From Croceicoccus gelatinilyticus (lineage in GTDB: Bacteria; Pseudomonadota; Alphaproteobacteria; Sphingomonadales; Sphingomonadaceae): a stretch of DNA of 37,207 nt. Position numbers and translations under genes: made by a program. Shown piece after piece: positions 32,645 to 37,207 of the stretch (the first letter of the stretch is position 1; each line of letters starts with the position of its first letter). The DNA lies in NCBI RefSeq assembly GCF_018398395.1, contig NZ_JAHCBF010000014.1:1-37207 (forward strand), read 5' to 3'. Under the pieces are notes generated by a model. That model did not search any database. It was not told the origin of the DNA and worked only from the letters and a program-made list of their open reading frames with translations.

Positions 32645-34192
32645 ATGCAAAATACAAAAAAAAGAATGGTACGAGCCGCCAAATTGGATGCGCTTGCCAT
32701 CGGAGCGGTTGCGATAGCCATCTACGCGCTGTGCGTGCAGGTTGACGCATTTGATCATCTCGTCGAGCTATCGCAGGAGCACGAAGCGTGGGAATTTGAC
32801 GAAATTTTTGCGACGCTGATGATTCTTCCCGTAGCGATTACCGCTTTCGCGGTTCGAAGACTTAAAGATGCCCTTCGAGAACTAAAGAATCGTGTGGAAG
32901 CGGAGCGGATCGCAAATGATTTGGCATTACGCGACCCCCTAACCAGGCTCTATAACCGACGGGGATTCTCTCGGTTAGCTTACGAAGCTGCGACAGCAGG
33001 AAAGCAAAGTCCTTTCTTGCTCGCGCTAATCGACCTGAACCGATTTAAGGCAGTGAACGATCTTCGGGGCCACGCCGTTGGTGATCAACTATTGATCGCC
33101 GTTGCGGCACGACTCTCAGAACTCGGCCCGCCGGATGCGACAGTTGCGCGCCTTGGTGGTGACGAGTTCATTATGCTTATCCCGGAGATCAGGACGGAAG
33201 TCGAAGAGCGAAAAGCCTTAGAGATGATTTCGACCAGTTTTGGACAGCCATTTCGTCTCGGCCAACATGTTGTGCGGGTTGGCGCTAGTATTGGAGCTAG
33301 ATGGGTTTGTGAAAACTGGACTAACGTAGACATCCTGCTGAGCCAAGCAGACACTGCACTTTATAAGTGTAAGTCGAAATTGACCAATGAGTTCATCACT
33401 TTCAGAACCAGCACTGAGCAGCGCAGACTAGACAGCAGCTCCTTGGCCGAACAATTGCAGCACGCTGCTAGTGGACCGAATATTTCCCCGCACTACCAGC
33501 CCTTAGTCTGCCTAAAAACAGGGAAAAATTTGGGGTTTGAAGTTCTCGCACGCTGGCGCCTAGACGATGGATTTTTACGCATGCCCGATGAATTCATTGG
33601 GATCGCCGAAAATAACGGAATTATTAATGAATTGTTTTTTAATATCCTTCGCCAAGCATCTCGTGAGATTAGTTCCTGCCCGGAGCAATATTCACTCTCT
33701 TTGAATCTATCCGCTACTCAGTTCGAGGAAGATTCTTTGGTGAAAAATATTGTGACCGTACTAGCGGAGGCCGGAATTTCGCCTGAGAGACTCGTCATCG
33801 AAATGACTGAAAATGCAATAACATCTCAGATCGATTCTGCCACAAAGTTGATCCACGAGCTAAATTGCGCTGACATTAAAGTCGCAGTCGATAATTTTGG
33901 CGTAGGGCTATCATCAATGAAAATCCTGAGCGACTTCGATATTCAAATCATAAAAATAGATCGATCTCTGGTACACATGTTGAAGTCAAATGAAAATCAA
34001 CAAAAAGTAGTGCGAAGCATCACTTCGATGGCGCACAATCTTGGATTGAAAGTAGTAGTGGAAGGAATCGAGGATATTGGCACCGCAGATTGGATATCAG
34101 AATTAGGATGCGACATTGGGCAGGGATTTTACTTTGGACGCCCGTCCGATAGCGCAAAAGGCGGATCGCACCAAGTCTCGATCGCGGCGTAG
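32645..34192 (+). CDS. GGDEF-EAL protein (diguanylate cyclase / phosphodiesterase)
   Basis: A 515-residue protein. Two membrane helices in the first 75 residues (ALAIGAVAIAIYAL and FATLMILPVAITAFAV) flank a short periplasmic loop. The cyclase domain has DPLTRLYNRRGF, and GGDEF intact near residue 172; the I-site RxxD is absent (GPPD), so product inhibition is unlikely. The EAL domain has EVLAR instead of EALxR, keeps LNLSATQF, EMTEN, KID and VEGIED, but the metal-binding DDFGTG reads DNFGVG. Cyclase activity is likely; hydrolysis is doubtful. The ATG at 32645 has AGGGG upstream. It is flanked by PilZ genes, so local c-di-GMP signalling is a good inference. Confidence 0.93.
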   Translation: MQNTKKRMVRAAKLDALAIGAVAIAIYALCVQVDAFDHLVELSQEHEAWEFDEIFATLMILPVAITAFAVRRLKDALRELKNRVEAERIANDLALRDPLTRLYNRRGFSRLAYEAATAGKQSPFLLALIDLNRFKAVNDLRGHAVGDQLLIAVAARLSELGPPDATVARLGGDEFIMLIPEIRTEVEERKALEMISTSFGQPFRLGQHVVRVGASIGARWVCENWTNVDILLSQADTALYKCKSKLTNEFITFRTSTEQRRLDSSSLAEQLQHAASGPNISPHYQPLVCLKTGKNLGFEVLARWRLDDGFLRMPDEFIGIAENNGIINELFFNILRQASREISSCPEQYSLSLNLSATQFEEDSLVKNIVTVLAEAGISPERLVIEMTENAITSQIDSATKLIHELNCADIKVAVDNFGVGLSSMKILSDFDIQIIKIDRSLVHMLKSNENQQKVVRSITSMAHNLGLKVVVEGIEDIGTADWISELGCDIGQGFYFGRPSDSAKGGSHQVSIAA

Positions 34193-34320
34193 ATGCCTGA
34201 ACGAAAACCCAAAAAGCCATCTTGCGCTCGCTATCCATCCCTGGAGATTGCACAAAAATAGGCAAAAAATTACAGTTAATTTGTCATTTAGGCTATTCGT
34301 CGAGGAAGTTTGAATACGTC

Positions 34321-34337
34321 TAAATTATTGTAATTTA
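34321..34337. promoter_or_regulatory. 17-bp AT-rich palindrome before the PilZ gene
   Basis: TAAATTA and TAATTTA are perfect reverse complements around TTG. The palindrome lies 68 nt upstream of the PilZ start and may be an operator; alternatively it may form part of a promoter region. Confidence 0.45.
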
Positions 34338-34405
34338 AATCGGAGCTGCGGAAAGATACCGCTGATCTCGAATATGCCTTCGGTCAAATTCCTGAGAGTA
34401 ACGAA

Positions 34406-34810
34406 ATGCAAGCAATTCGCTCACCTTCAAAAACAATTGTCGTAAGAGCGTTCGACCGCGTACGCTCGGACCGACTGCTGGAGGGACGCTCTTTCGGCCG
34501 GCAGTTCAATGCTCGCCTCTGTGATATATCAAAAGGCGGCTGCAAGCTTCAAACGTCTCAACGGTTTGACACAGGCGTGTACGTCAATTTGAAGGTCGAT
34601 GGCGGCATTCGGTTCTCTGGGACTGTCGTTTGGCAAAAAGAGCGCTTTGTAGGAATCAAATTTGACCAAATTCTTCATGAAGCGGTCGTCCATTTCCTTA
34701 GCTTCAGTGTTGAAGCACATCGCGCATCAAGTCCCAACATGATCGATAGATTTGGACGCTCCCTCCCCAAGCTTAAACGGAATTACCGACCTAGCCTTTG
34801 CCCGGTGTAA
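34406..34810 (+). CDS. single PilZ-domain protein
   Basis: A 134-residue protein with one PilZ domain: FDRVRSDRLLEGRSFGRQFNARLCDISKGGCKLQTS holds the arginine-rich start and the DxSxxG motif, followed by VNLKVDGGIRFSGTVVWQKERFVGIKFDQ. A basic tail of about 30 residues follows. The ATG at 34406 has GAGAG a few bases upstream. It lies 213 nt after the GGDEF-EAL gene on the same strand and may be its downstream receptor. Confidence 0.85.
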   Translation: MQAIRSPSKTIVVRAFDRVRSDRLLEGRSFGRQFNARLCDISKGGCKLQTSQRFDTGVYVNLKVDGGIRFSGTVVWQKERFVGIKFDQILHEAVVHFLSFSVEAHRASSPNMIDRFGRSLPKLKRNYRPSLCPV

Positions 34811-35124
34811 CGCGACCAGATCTCAGGTTGGCGTACTTCTGGACCGATAGCCGAGCTCGTTAGATGGCAGTGCCCAACCGCCTACCTAGCTTGGCTATCA
34901 TTAGCCCCTCTAGCGGCTACAGATTGGTCTTGCCTCTGCGGGACAAATCATTCTGCACTGACAGAACTCTGATCTTTTTTCGAAATTATCAGAAATCTCC
35001 GCCAGTGGATGCATCAACAGCAAGAGCCCGGTTAAGCTACAAGCACCTAATCTAAAGAATGGCCATGTTGCGCAAAGAGCTGGCGTTTTATGGTACCCAT
35101 CCGGTGAGGACCGCAGCGTGATGG
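34811..35124. other. gene-free interval between the signalling region and the IS66 element
   Basis: I see no gene, tRNA or clear terminal repeat here. One end of the IS66 element should lie somewhere between about 35050 and 35125, but I could not find a convincing inverted repeat. Confidence 0.4.
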
Positions 35125-35763
35125 CTAGGAGCCCTTTTTCGAGATGATGCGCTTTGCGGCGGCGTTGCGTTTGGCGGCGATACGGCCGAGGGCGACCTGG
35201 ATGGGGAAGATATCCAGTTCCTCCGGGTCGTAATCGTCGAGCCATCGGCAGATGTCAGCATGTTCCTCGTGCGTGGGATCGGACCTGGCATCGAGCATTT
35301 CGTAGAAGCCGCTAATCCCGCCGCAATCTTCGGGCGGGCAATTGCGCTCGCCGGTGATGAAGCGCGGGTAGGCTATGGCCGGGTCGCCCTGGCGAACATC
35401 ACTCAGGGTCAGCGTGTGCTGCCAGTCGTCACCAAAGTCGTAGGAATAGGCGATCGTGGTGGTGCCCGGGGAAAGGACATCACGCAGACGAACCCGCGAG
35501 GCATTTTTGGGCGGCGGAGTGCCCCAGTCGTCATCCATCGGGATACCGTATGCCTGGCCGTCGATCATCATCTCCCAGAGATGATAATCGAACCAGCCCA
35601 TCGCGGCCTGGACGATATCATGCAGGACCTTGAGGGTGATCGAGGTCGGCACTTCGACCTGCCGCCAGATCGGCGGATCGCTTTCCTTGAGGTCGATGCG
35701 CAGCGTTGCGATTTGCGTGAAGCTGTCGATGGCCGTGGGCCTCTGCATGGATCGAGCGGTCAT
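35125..35763 (-). CDS. plasmid pRiA4b ORF-3-like protein, IS66 passenger
   Basis: A 212-residue protein of the pRiA4b ORF-3 family: IATLRIDLKESDPPIWRQVEVP near the start, LHDIVQAAMGWFDYHLWEM, YDFGDDWQHTLTL, CPPEDCGGISGFYEML, and a basic C-terminal tail. The family is widespread but has no known biochemical activity. The ATG at 35763 overlaps the IS66 tnpC stop by ATGA, so it is translated with the transposase and was probably carried with the element. The frame is open further upstream to 35967, but that portion is a shadow of tnpC; an ATG at 35748 is also possible. Confidence 0.9.
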   Translation of the reverse strand: MTARSMQRPTAIDSFTQIATLRIDLKESDPPIWRQVEVPTSITLKVLHDIVQAAMGWFDYHLWEMMIDGQAYGIPMDDDWGTPPPKNASRVRLRDVLSPGTTTIAYSYDFGDDWQHTLTLSDVRQGDPAIAYPRFITGERNCPPEDCGGISGFYEMLDARSDPTHEEHADICRWLDDYDPEELDIFPIQVALGRIAAKRNAAAKRIISKKGS

Positions 35764-37181
35764 GCCGCCTGCGATAGCACTCCTGCGTTCGCACGCCAGT
35801 TCCAGGGCAGCAGTTCGTCGATCCGGTGGGCAGGATGTCCGGCGATGCGCGCGAGAACATCGGCCAGCCACGCCTGCGGATCGACGTCGTTGAGCCGGGC
35901 CGTCTGGATCAGCGTGTAGAGCACGGCCGCGCGCTGTCCGCCGCGGTCGGAACCGCAGAACAGCCATGCCTTGCGGCCAAGCGGCACGCAGCGCAGCGCC
36001 CGCTCGGCAGCGTTGTTCGTGATGCAGATCCGGCCATCATCGAGGAAGCGGCTGAAGGCATCCCAGCGCCGGAGCATGTAGTTGATGGCCTTGGCCAGAT
36101 CATGGCTGCGCGACAGCTTCGCGAGCTGCGCGGTGAGCCAGGTGTGCAAATCCGTCATCAGCGGCGCGCTGCGTTCCTGCCGGAGTGCAACACGCTCGCC
36201 TGCCGTCTGGCCATTGATGCCGCGCTCGATTTCGAACAGGGCATCGAGGCGCTGCACGGCCTCCAGCGCGATCGGGTAGATCATGCCGGTGCGCTCGCCG
36301 CGGCTTCTTCTGCGTGCGGCTCCCTCGACATCGGCCAGTTCGAAGAATTTCCGGCGTGCATGTGCGAAGCAGCCCGCCTCGATCACGGGCGCCGGCTGAC
36401 GACCGGGCGCGTAAAGCTCGTTGTAGCCGCCATAGGCATCGGCCTGCAGAATCCCTGCCCAGGACGCCAGATGCGCCCGCGGATGCTCGCCGCGCCGGTC
36501 GCGCGAATAATGGAACAGGGCTGCGGGCGGATCGGAGCCAGCAAAGGGCCGGTCATCGCGCACATAGACCCACAGGCGCGCCGTATCGGTCTTGCCCTTC
36601 GCCATGACCGGCACGGTGGTATCGTCGCCGTGCAGCCGGGTTGCGGCCAACACATGGGCCTCGATCCGCCGGTAGAGCGGCATGAGGGCGAATGTTGCGG
36701 CGCCGACCTGATCGGCCAATGTCGAGGTGCTGAGCGCTACGCCTTCGCGGGCGAAGCGCTCGGCCTGCCGGTTGAGGGGCTGGTGCTGACCGTACTTCTC
36801 GAACAAGAGCATGGCGAGGAAGCTGGGCCCGGCCCATCCGCGCGGCACGACATGGAACGGCGCCGGGGGCTGCGTAATCGTCTCGCAGTCCCGGCAGGAG
36901 AATTTCTCGCGCACCGTCTGGATCACCTTCCACTGGCGCGGGATTACTTCCAGCGTCTCGGTGATATCCTCTCCCAGCTTCGACAGGCGCGCGCCGCCGC
37001 AGGACGGGCACGAACAGGGCGCGGGAATGACGATGCGTTCGCGGGGCAGATGTTCGGGGAACGGCTTGCGGCTCGGGCGCTTGCGTTCGAACGCGGCGAC
37101 CTCGCTCGTCTTCGCCGCAGCGGCTTCGGCTGTCAACGGCGGAGCAAAAGTCGGCCATTCGGCGGCGTAAAACCAGGCCAT
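35760..37181 (-). CDS. tnpC: IS66-family transposase TnpC (possibly partial at 5' end)
   Basis: The 473-residue frame has the IS66 zinc-finger region (CPSCGGARLSKLGEDITETLEVIPRQWKV, then CRDCE), the catalytic domain with HGDDTTVPV and QADAYGGYN as the first two acidic residues, NNAAERALR with the Glu, and the C-terminal DVDPQAWLADVLARIAGHP and ELLPWNWR. Full TnpC proteins are around 510-540 residues with an extra N-terminal coiled segment. Here the first 16 or so residues (MAWFYAAEWPTFAPP) are unlike the family, and the frame stays open to the window edge, so the true start may lie outside or the 5' end may be damaged. Confidence 0.9.
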   Translation of the reverse strand: MAWFYAAEWPTFAPPLTAEAAAAKTSEVAAFERKRPSRKPFPEHLPRERIVIPAPCSCPSCGGARLSKLGEDITETLEVIPRQWKVIQTVREKFSCRDCETITQPPAPFHVVPRGWAGPSFLAMLLFEKYGQHQPLNRQAERFAREGVALSTSTLADQVGAATFALMPLYRRIEAHVLAATRLHGDDTTVPVMAKGKTDTARLWVYVRDDRPFAGSDPPAALFHYSRDRRGEHPRAHLASWAGILQADAYGGYNELYAPGRQPAPVIEAGCFAHARRKFFELADVEGAARRRSRGERTGMIYPIALEAVQRLDALFEIERGINGQTAGERVALRQERSAPLMTDLHTWLTAQLAKLSRSHDLAKAINYMLRRWDAFSRFLDDGRICITNNAAERALRCVPLGRKAWLFCGSDRGGQRAAVLYTLIQTARLNDVDPQAWLADVLARIAGHPAHRIDELLPWNWRANAGVLSQAA

Positions 37182-37207
37182 CGTGTTACATGCCGGGGGG
37201 AGTGGCG

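Larger units (their letters stand above)
35125..37207 (-). mobile_element. IS66-family element, cut by the window edge
   Basis: The element contains tnpC and a coupled passenger gene. tnpA and tnpB, and the far terminal repeat, would lie beyond 37207. Base composition is again GC-rich, unlike the AT-richer signalling region beside it. Confidence 0.8.

Noticed and set aside
1-37207. CRISPR arrays, rRNA and tRNA genes
   Set aside because: No regularly spaced repeats, conserved rRNA segments or cloverleaf-like sequences were recognised by eye; a covariance-model search would be decisive.

Overview
The window looks like chromosome or large-replicon DNA of a sphingomonad-type alphaproteobacterium (Novosphingobium/Sphingobium/Sphingomonas-like). 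This is an inference from overall protein character, GC-rich coding with strong antisense shadow frames, tightly overlapping operons (TGATG and ATGA junctions), a NodT/FUSC efflux operon, Rieske-oxygenase catabolic genes, and IS3 and IS66 elements. No rRNA, tRNA or CRISPR array was recognised.

Region 1 (about 250-6730) is a fatty-acid beta-oxidation operon on the minus strand: thiolase, a FadN-type fused dehydrogenase/hydratase, an acyl-CoA dehydrogenase, and a short asparaginase-domain protein. A MerR regulator is divergent to it. Region 2 (6769-9150) holds a DbpA-like DEAD-box RNA helicase (-) and a small hypothetical gene (+). Region 3 (9290-14383) is a complete plus-strand tripartite efflux operon: MarR regulator with a palindromic operator, FUSC inner-membrane pump, DUF1656, HlyD adaptor and NodT outer-membrane lipoprotein, nearly all with overlapping stop/start codons.

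Region 4 (14441-24140, minus strand) is a catabolic district that has been rearranged. It holds a GMC flavoprotein with a putative Fe-S cysteine cluster and a small subunit with a Tat-like signal, nadC coupled to a beheaded Rieske oxygenase, a SnoaL-like protein, a zinc-poor MDR dehydrogenase, an M24 peptidase-fold protein with a coupled mini-ORF, an unrecognised protein, an SDR, a beheaded IclR regulator and a VOC protein. The Rieske and IclR genes have both lost their 5' halves.

Region 5 (24455-34810) is visibly more AT-rich and almost entirely signalling: a MASE1-CHASE-PAS-HK-REC-HPt hybrid kinase, two LuxR-type regulators (one with a degenerate receiver), a free HPt protein, a tandem-PilZ protein, a GGDEF-EAL protein with altered EAL residues, and a single PilZ protein. 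A dead, truncated IS3-family element and a candidate 35-residue membrane peptide lie inside it. This is the best candidate for an undescribed system: a horizontally acquired phosphorelay plus c-di-GMP module. Region 6 (35125-37207) is an IS66 element whose tnpC is followed, with a 4-nt overlap, by a pRiA4b ORF-3-type passenger gene; the element runs off the window.
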